A stretch of DNA of 64,000 bases. It comes from Eshraghiella sp045124255 (lineage in GTDB: Bacteria; Bacillota; Clostridia; Lachnospirales; Lachnospiraceae). The notes below the pieces were generated by a model. The model saw only the letters and a program-made list of their open reading frames with translations. It was not told the origin of the DNA and did no database searches. Location of the stretch: positions 1 to 64,000 of the forward strand of contig JBGVLM010000018.1 in NCBI GenBank assembly GCA_045124255.1, read 5' to 3'. Shown one piece after another: positions 52,020 to 62,003 of this stretch (the stretch's first letter is position 1; every line of letters begins with the position of its first letter). The position numbers and the translations under genes are program-made.

Positions 52020-53111
52020 ATGGATATTACGGTTGGATTTATCGGCCTGGGACTCATTGGCGGTTCCATTGCAAAATCTTTAAAGAAAGCAGATTCATCT
52101 ATTTACACTATTGCGTATAACCGCAGTCACGAACCTCTTATGCAGGCAGTGAAGGATGGCGTAATTGATGAATCTGCATTTTCTATTGATGATTCATTCA
52201 AAAAATGTGACATCATATTCCTGTGTACTCCCGTAGAATACAATTCAATATATTTATCAGAGGTTTCCCGGCATATCAAGGATGGCTGTATTCTCACTGA
52301 TGTAGGCAGTGTTAAGGGATATATCCATGATACTGTTAAGGAGCTTGGGCTCGAGCACTGTTTTATCGGCGGACACCCGATGGCAGGTTCAGAGAAGACC
52401 GGCTATAATGCTGCCAATGAGCTTTTGCTTGAGAATGCATATTATGCAATTACACCTACCACAGCCACCTCTAAATCCGCACTTGAATTTTATATCGGAT
52501 TAGTCAGGAAAACGGGTGCCATTCCGATTGTTACCGAACCGGATATACATGATTATGCCGTTGCCGGAATCAGCCACGTACCCCATTTGATTGCTTCATC
52601 GCTCGTCAATCTTGTCAGGGAAAATGATACTAAGGATGAATTAATGAAGCTGCTTGCAGCCGGAGGATTTAAAGACATTACACGAATTGCCTCCTCCTCA
52701 CCCGAGATGTGGTCACAGATATCCGTAACCAATCCTGAACAGATTTCAATAATTCTCGGAAAATACATAGAAACGCTTGAATCTGTTAAGCATTATATTG
52801 ATACCAGGGATAAAGACGCAATCTACAATATGTTTGCCGAATCAAGGGAATACCGCAACTCCATCAGCATTACAACCAAGGGACCGGTATTATCAAGCTA
52901 CGCAATGTTCTGCGACATTGAAGATAAGGAGGGTGCAATTAACTCAATTACTTCTCTCCTGTCAGAAAGCCATCTCAACCTCCGCAATATTGAGATTATT
53001 CATAACAGGGAGTATAAGGATGGTGCTTTACGAATAGATTTCTATGATGAACATTCTGCCGCAATGGCTTACGAAATTTTATCTAATAACGGATATGTTG
53101 TTTACCGTTAG
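52020..53111 (+). CDS. tyrA: prephenate dehydrogenase with ACT domain
   Basis: It makes 4-hydroxyphenylpyruvate for tyrosine synthesis. The 363-residue protein has the Rossmann motif GFIGLGLIGGSIAKSL at the start and HPMAGSEKTGY near residue 120, which carries catalytic His. The C-terminal ~70 residues are a regulatory ACT domain (SLLSESHLNLRNIEII) that would sense tyrosine. The start at 52020 is set by the AGGAG upstream. aroA follows 12 bases later, so they form a small aromatic-pathway operon. Confidence 0.92.
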   Translation: MDITVGFIGLGLIGGSIAKSLKKADSSIYTIAYNRSHEPLMQAVKDGVIDESAFSIDDSFKKCDIIFLCTPVEYNSIYLSEVSRHIKDGCILTDVGSVKGYIHDTVKELGLEHCFIGGHPMAGSEKTGYNAANELLLENAYYAITPTTATSKSALEFYIGLVRKTGAIPIVTEPDIHDYAVAGISHVPHLIASSLVNLVRENDTKDELMKLLAAGGFKDITRIASSSPEMWSQISVTNPEQISIILGKYIETLESVKHYIDTRDKDAIYNMFAESREYRNSISITTKGPVLSSYAMFCDIEDKEGAINSITSLLSESHLNLRNIEIIHNREYKDGALRIDFYDEHSAAMAYEILSNNGYVVYR

Positions 53112-53123
53112 AAAGGAATACTG

Positions 53124-54395
53124 ATGAATATCAACAAAATACAATCACTTAAAGGAACAGTTACAATTCCGGGAGACAAATCCATCTCCCATCGTGCAGT
53201 CATGTTTGGCTCAATTTCCAAGGGCGATACCAAAATAACAGGCTTTCTCCAGGGAGCAGACTGCTTATCAACGATTTCCTGCTTCTCGCGAATGGGTATA
53301 CAGATTGACAACAATGGTGATTCCGTAATCGTACACGGCAAGGGCCTTTACGGTCTTACTGCTCCGACTGATATTCTTGATGTCGGCAACAGCGGAACAA
53401 CCACAAGATTAATAAGCGGAATACTTGCAGGTCAGAAATTCACCTCAACCCTTAACGGTGACGCTTCACTTGCCACCAGACCAATGAAAAGAATTATTAC
53501 CCCGCTTACTCAGATGGGCGCCGTAATTGACAGCAATAACGGAAGTACTCCTCTTACAATACACGGCGGCAGTCTTAAGGCAATTAACTATTGCTCCCCT
53601 GTATCATCAGCACAGATTAAATCATGTATTTTACTTGCAGGACTTTATGCAGATGGTCAGACCTCTGTTACAGAGCCGTCCTTATCAAGAAATCATACAG
53701 AATTAATGCTTAATTCGTTTGGTGCTGATATACATACTGATAATCTGACCGCAACAATAACACCCGGCAATGAATTATTTGCACAGGAGGTTCATGTTCC
53801 GGGCGATATTTCCTCAGCAGCGTACTTTATTGCAGCAGGACTTATCATTCCAAACAGCGAAATTCTTATCCGTAATGTAGGAATCAACCCTACAAGGGAC
53901 GGAATATTAAGAGTATGCCAGGCAATGGGTGGAGATATTACAATTATGAACGAACGTACCGCAGGCGGAGAACCTGTAGCTGATTTGCTTGTGCGTTCAA
54001 GCAGTCTGCACGGAGTTTCCGTTTCGGGAGATATTATTCCCACCCTTATTGATGAAATACCTATTATTGCCGTTCTTGCTGCTTATGCCGACGGCACTAC
54101 CGTTATCGCTGACGCTGCGGAATTAAAGGTAAAGGAATCCAACCGAATTGATACAATGGCTGCAAATCTTTCCAAAATGGGTGTAGATATTACCGGAACG
54201 GATGACGGTATGATAATCAACGGAGGACGTACTCTTAAGGGTGCCGTAATTGACAGCTATATGGACCACCGAGTTGCTATGTCCTGTGCCGTAGCCGCAC
54301 TTAATGCAGAGGGAACTACTACTATTACGAATTCAGAATATGTTGAAATCTCATATCCTGATTTCTTTAAGGATTTAATGAAGCTTGCACAATAA
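53124..54395 (+). CDS. aroA: 3-phosphoshikimate 1-carboxyvinyltransferase (EPSP synthase)
   Basis: It joins shikimate-3-phosphate and PEP in the chorismate pathway. The 423-residue protein has PGDKSISHRAVMFGSI, then DVGNSGTTTRLISG, and SSAQIKSCILLAGLYADG in the first domain. ELKVKESNRIDTMAANL is the PEP/shikimate lysine-arginine loop of the second. It is cotranscribed with tyrA and ends at a terminator. Confidence 0.95.
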   Translation: MNINKIQSLKGTVTIPGDKSISHRAVMFGSISKGDTKITGFLQGADCLSTISCFSRMGIQIDNNGDSVIVHGKGLYGLTAPTDILDVGNSGTTTRLISGILAGQKFTSTLNGDASLATRPMKRIITPLTQMGAVIDSNNGSTPLTIHGGSLKAINYCSPVSSAQIKSCILLAGLYADGQTSVTEPSLSRNHTELMLNSFGADIHTDNLTATITPGNELFAQEVHVPGDISSAAYFIAAGLIIPNSEILIRNVGINPTRDGILRVCQAMGGDITIMNERTAGGEPVADLLVRSSSLHGVSVSGDIIPTLIDEIPIIAVLAAYADGTTVIADAAELKVKESNRIDTMAANLSKMGVDITGTDDGMIINGGRTLKGAVIDSYMDHRVAMSCAVAALNAEGTTTITNSEYVEISYPDFFKDLMKLAQ

Positions 54396-54401
54396 TAAAC
54401 A

Positions 54402-54444
54402 GGGTGCCCCAATCCGGCAAGGATTTAAGGGCACCCTTTTAAGG
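54402..54444. terminator. bidirectional hairpin after aroA
   Basis: GGGTGCCC (54403-54410) pairs with GGGCACCC (54430-54437), followed by T on the plus strand and AAAA on the other side. It separates the convergent aroA and the gpr side. Confidence 0.75.
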
Positions 54445-54454
54445 TGGAGATATT

Positions 54455-54640
54455 TTAAGAGGAAAAATACAATTCTCCAACAGGATAAATCATTTCAGTA
54501 ATAATCTTAAATGCATTTCTATCCACTACCTTACAGATAAGCTTCCATAGCAGGAACGAAATTATCAGTCCTGCCGCAAAAATTATTATTTTCTTATAAA
54601 CAACAGTGTTCATTTTCCTGACACTCATCGTTTGTCTCAA
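54455..54640 (-). CDS. small single-pass membrane protein downstream of gpr
   Basis: The 61-residue product starts with a basic N-terminus and has one strong helix (about 19-36, IIIFAAGLIISFLLWKLI), then a short soluble tail. A TTG start at 54640 with AGCAGGAAA upstream is the best candidate. It follows gpr by about 50 bases on the same strand, where many relatives have spoIIP, but it does not resemble SpoIIP. The function is unknown. Confidence 0.45.
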   Translation of the reverse strand: MRQTMSVRKMNTVVYKKIIIFAAGLIISFLLWKLICKVVDRNAFKIITEMIYPVGELYFSS

Positions 54641-54689
54641 TGTTTTCCTGCTTTTTATAAATATATGGGATTAATTGTTATTTTATTCA

Positions 54690-55586
54690 TTAAACCGACA
54701 GTCCCATACAGATATTTATTCCCTCTGAAATTGTATAGCTTAATCTCTTTACTATTGCGTCAATATCCTTAGAGGTTACATACATCGGCTCAAAATCCTG
54801 TGCAAAGCCTGCCGGCATATCGCTTTGTGCTCTTTTTACCGAATCATATACAAGTGTCGCCGCATCAACAACCGTCGGCACTCCAATGGAAATAACAGGG
54901 ATTCCCATTGTTCTGCGGTTAATTGCTGCTCTTGTATTGCCCACACCTGAACCCGGATGTATTCCCGTGTCCGAAATCTGTATCGTGGAATTTAATCTGT
55001 TTACGCTTCTTGCCGCCAATGCGTCAACGACCAACAGCAAATCAGGTTTGGTTTTCTTAATAATTGCCTGAATAATTTCCGAGGATTCCATACCTGTCTG
55101 TGCCATTACGCCGGGAGTTATTCCGCTTGTGACTGCAAACGCCCCCTCAATCTGACTGTATCCCAGGTATTCCACAATATGCCTTGTAATCATTAAATTA
55201 GATACTACAAGCGGTCCGAGTGAATCCGGTGTAGAAGCACTGTTTCCCAGTCCTGCAATAAGTATTTTAGGCGTTTTTTCATTCCAGTTGTATGAATCCA
55301 CAATCAATTTTTTAATCTGGGCGGCAAGTGCATTCGATATTTCTCTGTGATATCCGTCATCCTCCTCGGCAAGTCTCGGAACCTCCATTGTAATATACAC
55401 ACCCACGGGCTTGCCTATCTTCTGTGCACCGTTTCTGTTGAGCACATCCATTCTTATTATTGTTATATCATTCTTAACGTCACGTTCCTCCTCGACCTTA
55501 ATGCCCTTGATTTTCGCCGCCTCATTTGATACACTGTTTCGGGCCTCAAGGGCAAGGTCGGTACGAATTTTTATCTCATCTGACAT
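54690..55586 (-). CDS. gpr: spore protease GPR (A25 family)
   Basis: It degrades small acid-soluble proteins when spores germinate. The 298-residue protein opens with the short propeptide-like SDEIKIRTDLALEARN. It contains GLGNSASTPDSLGPLVVSNL, TSGITPGVMAQTGMES, and DALAARSVNRLNSTIQISD with the aspartates typical of the A25 family. The family is restricted to spore-formers. The rest of the sporulation genes are not in this window. A terminator in the 54402-54444 gap and an AT-rich upstream region bound it. Confidence 0.9.
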   Translation of the reverse strand: MSDEIKIRTDLALEARNSVSNEAAKIKGIKVEEERDVKNDITIIRMDVLNRNGAQKIGKPVGVYITMEVPRLAEEDDGYHREISNALAAQIKKLIVDSYNWNEKTPKILIAGLGNSASTPDSLGPLVVSNLMITRHIVEYLGYSQIEGAFAVTSGITPGVMAQTGMESSEIIQAIIKKTKPDLLLVVDALAARSVNRLNSTIQISDTGIHPGSGVGNTRAAINRRTMGIPVISIGVPTVVDAATLVYDSVKRAQSDMPAGFAQDFEPMYVTSKDIDAIVKRLSYTISEGINICMGLSV

Positions 55587-55655
55587 ACTGAATACTCATT
55601 CCTTCATATAAATAATATTTTAAATTATTTTGTGAATTTTTATGATAATTATGTA

Positions 55656-55684
55656 TTGACAGAAATGATTTCTTATACTAAAAT
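55656..55684 (+). promoter_or_regulatory. promoter of rpsT
   Basis: TTGACA (55656-55661), 17 bases, TAAAAT (55679-55684). The transcript leader is about 85 bases. Confidence 0.75.
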
Positions 55685-55776
55685 ACTTGAGTGTGCTTAT
55701 GTTAAAGCGTCCGTGTCTGTTTTAACATATAACAAATATTAAAGAATCACTTTTACAATAACCGGAGGTGGACAGA

Positions 55777-56040
55777 TTGGCTAATATTAAATCTGCTAAG
55801 AAGAGAATTTTAGTATCACAGATTAAGACTGAGAGAAATAAAGCGGTTAGGTCTAAGATTAAGACCTTAAGCAAGAAAGTAGAAGCTGCTGTAGAAGCTG
55901 GAGATAAGGCTGTTGCTGCTGACGCTCTTAAGGTTGCTTCAACAGAAATCGATAAGGCTTGTTCTAAGGGTGTTTACCACAAGAACACAGCTGCAAGAAA
56001 AGTTTCTCGTTTAACAAATCTTGTAAATGCAATGAACTAA
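55777..56040 (+). CDS. rpsT: 30S ribosomal protein S20
   Basis: S20 binds 16S rRNA in the small subunit. The 87-residue product starts at TTG with the family sequence ANIKSAKKRILVSQ and has the usual Lys/Arg/Ala-rich helices, ending in a VNAMN tail. The GGAGGT at 55764-55769 is correctly spaced for the TTG at 55777; an upstream GTG at 55768 would overlap it. The E. coli rpsT also starts with UUG, linked to autoregulation. Confidence 0.93.
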   Translation: MANIKSAKKRILVSQIKTERNKAVRSKIKTLSKKVEAAVEAGDKAVAADALKVASTEIDKACSKGVYHKNTAARKVSRLTNLVNAMN

Positions 56041-56043
56041 TAT

Positions 56044-56073
56044 AAAAAAGACGGTGGCTGCCCGTCTTTTTTT
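56044..56073 (+). terminator. intrinsic terminator of rpsT
   Basis: AAAAAAGACGG pairs with CCGTCTTTTTTT around a loop of about seven bases, directly after the stop. Confidence 0.9.
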
Positions 56074-56101
56074 AATTCTATGGAAAATTTCGTTGAAAAA
56101 T

Positions 56102-57574
56102 TCAGATTTTCAATAAATTATAATCATTTGTTATTGTTATTTCAATTCCCCTGCACAGAAACGCTGCTAAAACCGCATACATGACTATCTGTACCATTCT
56201 TCTGATTCTGACATTCTTAATCGCTTCTATTCCATCCGCACAGGCAAATGCACATACCGAGGCAATTACAGCCATAATTACCGAAATATCACACAGATAT
56301 CTGAAAATAAGTCCGCCAAGACAGAAATCAACCCATGCCGTTACTATTGTTCCTGCGAAGGCTGATATTAAGGTTGCTCTGAATGCCGTTGTCCTTGATT
56401 TACCGGCACATACAAACGGAATTGCCACAGCAAACAGCATAAACGGAACACTCAGTATTCCAAAATATGAATCAATATATAAATATCTGTCCATTTCAAA
56501 AGGGACTTCCCTTTTAAAAGTCAAAGTATCATCTATCATCGACCTGCTGATTGGTGCAAGATAATAACAGTAAATTGCCTTTCCAACCTCTGTTATGTCA
56601 AGAGAATATTCTGATACATCCGCAACCGTAAGCTGATATGCAGCACCAAATTCAAGAGGGTTATCAAATCTTATATAATTATAAACCAATGCTGCCGCAA
56701 TACCGATTATTACAAAAAAAGCAAGTGAACACAGTTCTGCCGGAATTCTTCCTTTTGTATGCTCTCTTTTATTAAGTATTATTCCAAAAATCACTGCCGG
56801 AATTATAAAAAACACTGCTCCAAATGCAACATTTATTCTTGAATGAAAGCACAGTGCATACGCAAAGCCTGCCGCAAGAAAATATATGCAGCGGTTTCTG
56901 AACCTCTTTGCACAGATTCCTTTCAGGAACAAATATCCGAACATTGCAAGGAATGCCATGGCAGATGTTACAGCAATATAATAGAATGGGTCATCCCCTC
57001 TTCCGTTAAGCAGATTCAATGAGGAAACATAAGCGGTATACGTAATCAGCACTGCCGCAGGTGCCTTCATTTCAGAAGAAAATTTTCTGCCAAGATTCAT
57101 AACTGTCAGCGGAAAGAAAACTGCAAACATAAGCATATACACTGTCTGTATTACTCCCTGGGAGGGTATTCTGCCGGTTATAAAATAATACGGATACATC
57201 ACCGTAAAAATCGGTGCCGTTCCAAAATAAGAAAAATACCGGCCATTATAATATGCCCTGTCATACAGAAAGCTTTCATCCTCCCTTAACTGCGGGTCAT
57301 AGGGATTTTCAAGCTGCATAAAACTCTCATCCGCAGCATAGTCAAAGCTTACCCTTCCCTTCATAAAGGAATCAAACTGCTGAACATACGGGTCATAATC
57401 CTCAAAATTCCCTGTAAGCGGATATTCTATATCCTGTCCCTGATTATATGACTGATTATATACCAGTACAGTCATAACACAGATAAGTACAACAAGTAAT
57501 TTTGTTATAAAATCAGCCTTCTGTGTGTATTTACAATATGGAATTGATATTTGCTTTCTGATATTCTGTAACAT
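56102..57574 (-). CDS. polytopic membrane protein of unknown function
   Basis: The 490-residue protein has about 11 hydrophobic helices over most of its length, including LLVVLICVMTVLVYNQSY near the N-terminus. A ~70-residue exposed loop follows, with YDRAYYNGRYFSYFGTAPIF, a feature of glycan-related GT-C-like proteins in this group. I cannot name it. GGGAG before 57574 sets the start over the codon at 57601, which would overlap the upstream cellulase end. It follows the GH5 gene in an apparent operon. Confidence 0.55.
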   Translation of the reverse strand: MLQNIRKQISIPYCKYTQKADFITKLLVVLICVMTVLVYNQSYNQGQDIEYPLTGNFEDYDPYVQQFDSFMKGRVSFDYAADESFMQLENPYDPQLREDESFLYDRAYYNGRYFSYFGTAPIFTVMYPYYFITGRIPSQGVIQTVYMLMFAVFFPLTVMNLGRKFSSEMKAPAAVLITYTAYVSSLNLLNGRGDDPFYYIAVTSAMAFLAMFGYLFLKGICAKRFRNRCIYFLAAGFAYALCFHSRINVAFGAVFFIIPAVIFGIILNKREHTKGRIPAELCSLAFFVIIGIAAALVYNYIRFDNPLEFGAAYQLTVADVSEYSLDITEVGKAIYCYYLAPISRSMIDDTLTFKREVPFEMDRYLYIDSYFGILSVPFMLFAVAIPFVCAGKSRTTAFRATLISAFAGTIVTAWVDFCLGGLIFRYLCDISVIMAVIASVCAFACADGIEAIKNVRIRRMVQIVMYAVLAAFLCRGIEITITNDYNLLKI

Positions 57575-57587
57575 TCGTGCTCCCAAT

Positions 57588-58850
57588 CTAATATCCTGCA
57601 ATAAAATTTTTAAGCCACTTTCCCGTATCGGTTAAATCGTCGTTGTTCCAGCCACATGTCTTACTGCAGCTGCTTTTAATCAAAGAAGATGTCTCAGCCT
57701 TGTTGCTTAAATTCCATCCCATGTATGATATGTTATAGGAATTAATAAGTTCCTTCCACGCATTGGCAGAATCATAGTCAATACCACCGTTTCCTGACGC
57801 GTCACAAATACTGAATTCTGAGATAAATACAGGTGTTCCTGCTGCCACGGCACTCTTTAATCTCTCCCTCAGCTCCTCCTTATGTGTTGCAGCATAGAAA
57901 TGCAGTACATACATTACATTATAAGGATTATTTACCGGATTTGAAGCGACCTTATCAATCTCCTGTGACCAGGTCGGTGTTCCGACAAGAATTATTGCAT
58001 CACTGTCATATTGCCTTATTGCTGCAATCACCTCATCGGCATAGGTTTTAACCGTGTTCCAGTCAACCCCGCCGTTTGGTTCATTGCAGATTTCATAGAT
58101 AACATTTGAATAATCCTTATATTTCTGTGCCATTTCCGTGAAAAAGGAAATCGCTTCCGTCTTATTTGTATTCGGATTACCGTCGGATAGAATATGCCAG
58201 TCAATAATTACATACATTCCAAGCTCCGTTGCATATTCCACCCCGTTCTCAACCAGTGCTTTAAGTTCCGTCTGATTGCCGCCGCTGCAATAGCCGTTAT
58301 ATTCCGCCGTATATAATGCCAGTCTGACTGCATTTGCACCCCAATCGTCCCTTAAAGTCCTAAATGCCTCTTTATTAACATACTCCGGAAACCAGGTAAT
58401 TCCATGTGTACTTACACCCTTAAGCTGAAATATATTACCATTGCAGTCAACAAGGTCCGTTTTGTCAACAGAAAGCTTGCCATGACTCGCAAGCGGTGTT
58501 TTGTCCTCATGCACCGGAAGAGTATATGAATCATTAACGGATGAAGTTTCTGCCGTTGTTGTTATTATTTCCTCTGAATAATCAGATTCAGGAAATACAA
58601 CTTCCGTTATCGGAGTATAGGTAGGAACAACTCCCTTAATCGTTACTTCTGTTGCAGATGTCATTTTTATATTCTCCGTTACCCTTACCGCTGACGTAGT
58701 CTTTGCATTTTCTTTAATATATTTATTAACGCTTTCCTTAAGAGCACCCGTACAGAGCATGGCAATAATAACCGCAAGAAATAATACCAGACATATTATT
58801 ACGGAAAATATTATTTTGTAGCTTCGTATTTTTCTTTTGTCCCGTTCCAT
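57588..58850 (-). CDS. GH5 endoglucanase (cellulase), membrane-anchored
   Basis: It cleaves beta-1,4-glucans. A short cytosolic N-terminus and one anchor helix at about residues 11-32 (IIFSVIICLVLFLAVIIAML) precede a Thr/Glu-rich linker. The GH5 domain spans about 105-420: LKGVSTHGITWF, ANAVRLALYTAEYNGY, the acid/base Glu257 in ICNEPNGG and the nucleophile Glu345 in FISEFSI. Trp residues near the end (MGWNLSNK) line the cleft. The domain is outside the cell, tethered to the membrane. It sits between holA and a membrane-protein gene, an unusual place for a cellulase. Confidence 0.9.
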   Translation of the reverse strand: MERDKRKIRSYKIIFSVIICLVLFLAVIIAMLCTGALKESVNKYIKENAKTTSAVRVTENIKMTSATEVTIKGVVPTYTPITEVVFPESDYSEEIITTTAETSSVNDSYTLPVHEDKTPLASHGKLSVDKTDLVDCNGNIFQLKGVSTHGITWFPEYVNKEAFRTLRDDWGANAVRLALYTAEYNGYCSGGNQTELKALVENGVEYATELGMYVIIDWHILSDGNPNTNKTEAISFFTEMAQKYKDYSNVIYEICNEPNGGVDWNTVKTYADEVIAAIRQYDSDAIILVGTPTWSQEIDKVASNPVNNPYNVMYVLHFYAATHKEELRERLKSAVAAGTPVFISEFSICDASGNGGIDYDSANAWKELINSYNISYMGWNLSNKAETSSLIKSSCSKTCGWNNDDLTDTGKWLKNFIAGY

Positions 58851-58867
58851 AAAACCTCCGTCAGGTA

Positions 58868-59845
58868 TTATATACTATATTTAATGATTAAAAGTTCCAC
58901 TGCGTACTTATCCTCTCTTAAACCGGTTTTAACTGCCGTCTCAGCCTCAATGCAGTCATCGACTGCCTCCTTAAGCCTTTCATAGGAATACCCCTTCGCC
59001 TGTGAAATATATTTACCGACAAAGTACGGTCTTATTCCGAGACGGGCTGCAATCGACTGCGGGGACTGTCCCTGCTCAATAAGCTTTCTCACTGCAAGCA
59101 GCTGTGAAAAATGTCTTCCGATAAGAGCCAAAAGCTTCATTGGAGGCTCCTTAAGTGCAAGCAAATCCGCATATAAGCCCATAACTGCGTCAGTATTGCG
59201 GTTCGCCATTTCCTGAATCATATCAAACACTCTGTCAACTGTCCTTACTGAGCATAATTCTATAATATTCTCTCCGGTTATAACGTCCTTCTTCATGCAA
59301 TATGACACCAGCTTTGAAGCCTCATTATACAGATTGTCCATCTCAGGTCCGGCAATTCTCAGAAAAAGATTCATGTCATCCCTTGTTATCTGCTTTCCTG
59401 CTTCAGCAAAAATTTTAAGCACCCATTTGGACAAATCCTCATCCGTCTGGCTTTTCATCTCAGCAACATAACCGATGTCAGAAATTGTTTTAAACAGCTT
59501 ATTACGTTTATCAACTTCACTGTCAGTGAATATAAAATAAGTACTCTCCGGTGCATTTTTAACGATATCCGCCATCTGCTCGGAGGAGGATTTAAACATT
59601 CCGCAGTCCTCTATCATAATCAGTCTTCTGTCCGCCCAGAAAGGAAGCGTCATTGCAGTGTCCCTGACATCATTAATATCCAAATCCTTCCCCTCATAAT
59701 GTGAGAAATTCATATCATCATCACCGCAGACAGCATTCTTTAATTGATTTTTATAGCTTCTGACAAGAAATTTCTCTTCACCGTACAGAAGATAGGCTCT
59801 CGAAAATTCTCCGTCCTTAATATGTTTCCTGATATTCTTCATCAT
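58868..59845 (-). CDS. holA: DNA polymerase III delta subunit
   Basis: HolA is the clamp-loader subunit that opens the beta clamp. The 325-residue product has YLLYGEEKFLVRSYKNQL near the N-terminus. A Leu-rich helical core follows, with the SARLGIRPYFVGKYISQAK-type C-terminal domain (LGIRPYFVGKY seen). Residue patterns and length match the family. comEC lies about 46 bases upstream, a common pairing in Firmicutes. Confidence 0.9.
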   Translation of the reverse strand: MMKNIRKHIKDGEFSRAYLLYGEEKFLVRSYKNQLKNAVCGDDDMNFSHYEGKDLDINDVRDTAMTLPFWADRRLIMIEDCGMFKSSSEQMADIVKNAPESTYFIFTDSEVDKRNKLFKTISDIGYVAEMKSQTDEDLSKWVLKIFAEAGKQITRDDMNLFLRIAGPEMDNLYNEASKLVSYCMKKDVITGENIIELCSVRTVDRVFDMIQEMANRNTDAVMGLYADLLALKEPPMKLLALIGRHFSQLLAVRKLIEQGQSPQSIAARLGIRPYFVGKYISQAKGYSYERLKEAVDDCIEAETAVKTGLREDKYAVELLIIKYSI

Positions 59846-59891
59846 ATACCGCCAATAAAATTAATAACTTTATAATACCACAAAATTGATT

Positions 59892-62003
59892 TTATAAAAA
59901 GACTCTTATACCTCCCCTTTTATAAATTATTGCACCCTCATCACAGGTGCAGTGTATATCCGCTCCGATAAGCTCCATTCTGTCAACCGCCTCTTTCGCA
60001 GGATGACCGTATTCATTATCCCTTCCGCAGGATATGACAACCGTACCGGGATTAAATTTTCTGAGAAACTCAAGTGAATTCGAAGATGCGGAACCATGGT
60101 GCGAAGCCTTAAGAACATCAATATTAAACTCCTTCTCCTGACTCTCTGCTATTATTTTTTCCTGCTCTGAGGAGATATCCCCCGTTAAAAGCACTTGAAA
60201 ATCCTGATATTCCACCAACAGAACCGTTGAATAATCATTTCTCTCCTTAATATAACTGTCATACTCCGGATGCAGACAGGTAAAAGAAGTCCCGCCAAGC
60301 TGCATTTTAACTCCGCTGTATATTACCCTGACATCTGCCCCTGCTGCCCTGGCAATATCTGATAATTCCGTATATGCGTCATCCTCATTATGAACTGACG
60401 GAAGAATTAATGTCTTAACCTGAATTTTCTGCTCCGTAAGCAGTGCCTTAATACCGCTTATATGGTCAGAATCAGGATGTGTAACAAATACATAATCTAT
60501 TACCGAAACACCCTTTGACATAAGGAAGGGCTCCAATGTGTATTCATACAGGGATTTGTTGTCACTGCTTCCATTGTCAACCAGAATATTGCAGCTGCCG
60601 CTTCTTATATAAATTCCGTCACCCTGCCCCACATCCATAAATGTCAGTTCAAAATAATTATTAAACCTGAGCACAATTATCACAATTGCGACAGCAATTC
60701 CTGACAAATATTTTGCTTTCTTTTTATTATATATATGCCACATTGTTATTCCTAATATAATATAAAATACAATTATCTGCCAAAACTCCGGTCTGCCGCA
60801 TATCCACACAGCACCGGGAAGCTTTAAACACAGACTGCAGAGTTTTTCATAGAGCTTCAGAATGTAAACCCCTGCTCCTATACAGAATTTACCGATTGCC
60901 GGAACAAATGAGCCGACTATGGCAGAAGAAAGTGCCGATATCATCACATACGTCATTAAAGGAATAACTATAAGATTAATTAAAATAGAATATACAGGTA
61001 TCTCGTAATAGCTGTACATAATAACCGGAAGCGTCACAATTTGAACTGAAAAACCTGACATTAAAGCCTTAATTATTTTATTTTCGGAAGGAATTATTCT
61101 GCACAATGCAGGATTAACGGCACCTATTCCGATAATTGCTGCAAAGGACAGTATAAATCCCGAATTATATATCAGGAGCGGAGAATCAACAAGCATGACC
61201 GCTGCTGCAAGAGCCGCAGCACTGATTAAATCATAGGTACGCCCGACAACATTGGCATATACTGCCAGCAGAAACATTATTATTGCTCTTATCGTGGAAA
61301 CTCCGTTTCCGGTTATAATTCCATAAAATATTATCATACTTCCCGATATAAGCATTGCCGCTGCATAACCGATTCCGCTTCTCCTAAGAAGCTTATAAAA
61401 ACCCATTCCGATAAGTGATATATGAAGTCCTGAAATTGCCAGAATATGACCGATTCCACAGGTCGCAAACAGTTCTGATATCTCCGAATCAAGCTCATCC
61501 TTCTCCCCCAGAAGCATTGCCGCAAAAACCGACGCTGATTTCTCATCAGTAAGCTGATAAAGCGTTTCACTCAGCCTGTTACGTACCTTATCTGCCAGGG
61601 AATATACCGGATTTCTATTTTCCTCTGACAGCAAAACTGTGTCCGCATATATTTTATACTGAATTTTCAGGCTGTAATAATACTGCTTTGAATTGAATTC
61701 ACCCGGATTTGAATTTTCCCGAAAACACTCTGCCATGCCTTTGACACATATAATATCTCCCTTATTAAAGTTTTCATCACTATACACGACGCAGTTTCCG
61801 CCATTATACTGCTGTCCGTCCGCCGTAACAGTTGTATTCTTAACAAAAATCTTACTGCCATATACTGTTTTGGAGCATTTATACACCTCCCCCGTTGCCT
61901 CACATTCAATGCTCTGTTCCGAAAGCTTCTGTACAAAAGCACTTTCCCGTGAAGCAATACATGCCGAAACATATCCGATTATTATTAACAATGGAAAAAA
62001 CAA
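59892..62003 (-). CDS. comEC: ComEC/Rec2 DNA-uptake channel protein
   Basis: ComEC moves single-stranded DNA across the membrane in natural competence. The product has an N-terminal OB-like domain (CSKTVYGSKIFVKNTTVTAD). The competence membrane domain follows (FATCGIGHILAISGLHISL, many helices), then a C-terminal metallo-beta-lactamase-fold domain with FVTHPDSDHISG and KASHHGSASSN. The coordinates use a TTG start, but the frame stays open upstream to 62177 and reads KRPFVGIFIFLLAGIL, the expected ComEC start, preceded by an ATT codon at 62156-62154. The real protein is probably 51 residues longer. The GerMN gene stop is only 11 bases upstream of that codon. Confidence 0.9.
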   Translation of the reverse strand: MFFPLLIIIGYVSACIASRESAFVQKLSEQSIECEATGEVYKCSKTVYGSKIFVKNTTVTADGQQYNGGNCVVYSDENFNKGDIICVKGMAECFRENSNPGEFNSKQYYYSLKIQYKIYADTVLLSEENRNPVYSLADKVRNRLSETLYQLTDEKSASVFAAMLLGEKDELDSEISELFATCGIGHILAISGLHISLIGMGFYKLLRRSGIGYAAAMLISGSMIIFYGIITGNGVSTIRAIIMFLLAVYANVVGRTYDLISAAALAAAVMLVDSPLLIYNSGFILSFAAIIGIGAVNPALCRIIPSENKIIKALMSGFSVQIVTLPVIMYSYYEIPVYSILINLIVIPLMTYVMISALSSAIVGSFVPAIGKFCIGAGVYILKLYEKLCSLCLKLPGAVWICGRPEFWQIIVFYIILGITMWHIYNKKKAKYLSGIAVAIVIIVLRFNNYFELTFMDVGQGDGIYIRSGSCNILVDNGSSDNKSLYEYTLEPFLMSKGVSVIDYVFVTHPDSDHISGIKALLTEQKIQVKTLILPSVHNEDDAYTELSDIARAAGADVRVIYSGVKMQLGGTSFTCLHPEYDSYIKERNDYSTVLLVEYQDFQVLLTGDISSEQEKIIAESQEKEFNIDVLKASHHGSASSNSLEFLRKFNPGTVVISCGRDNEYGHPAKEAVDRMELIGADIHCTCDEGAIIYKRGGIRVFL

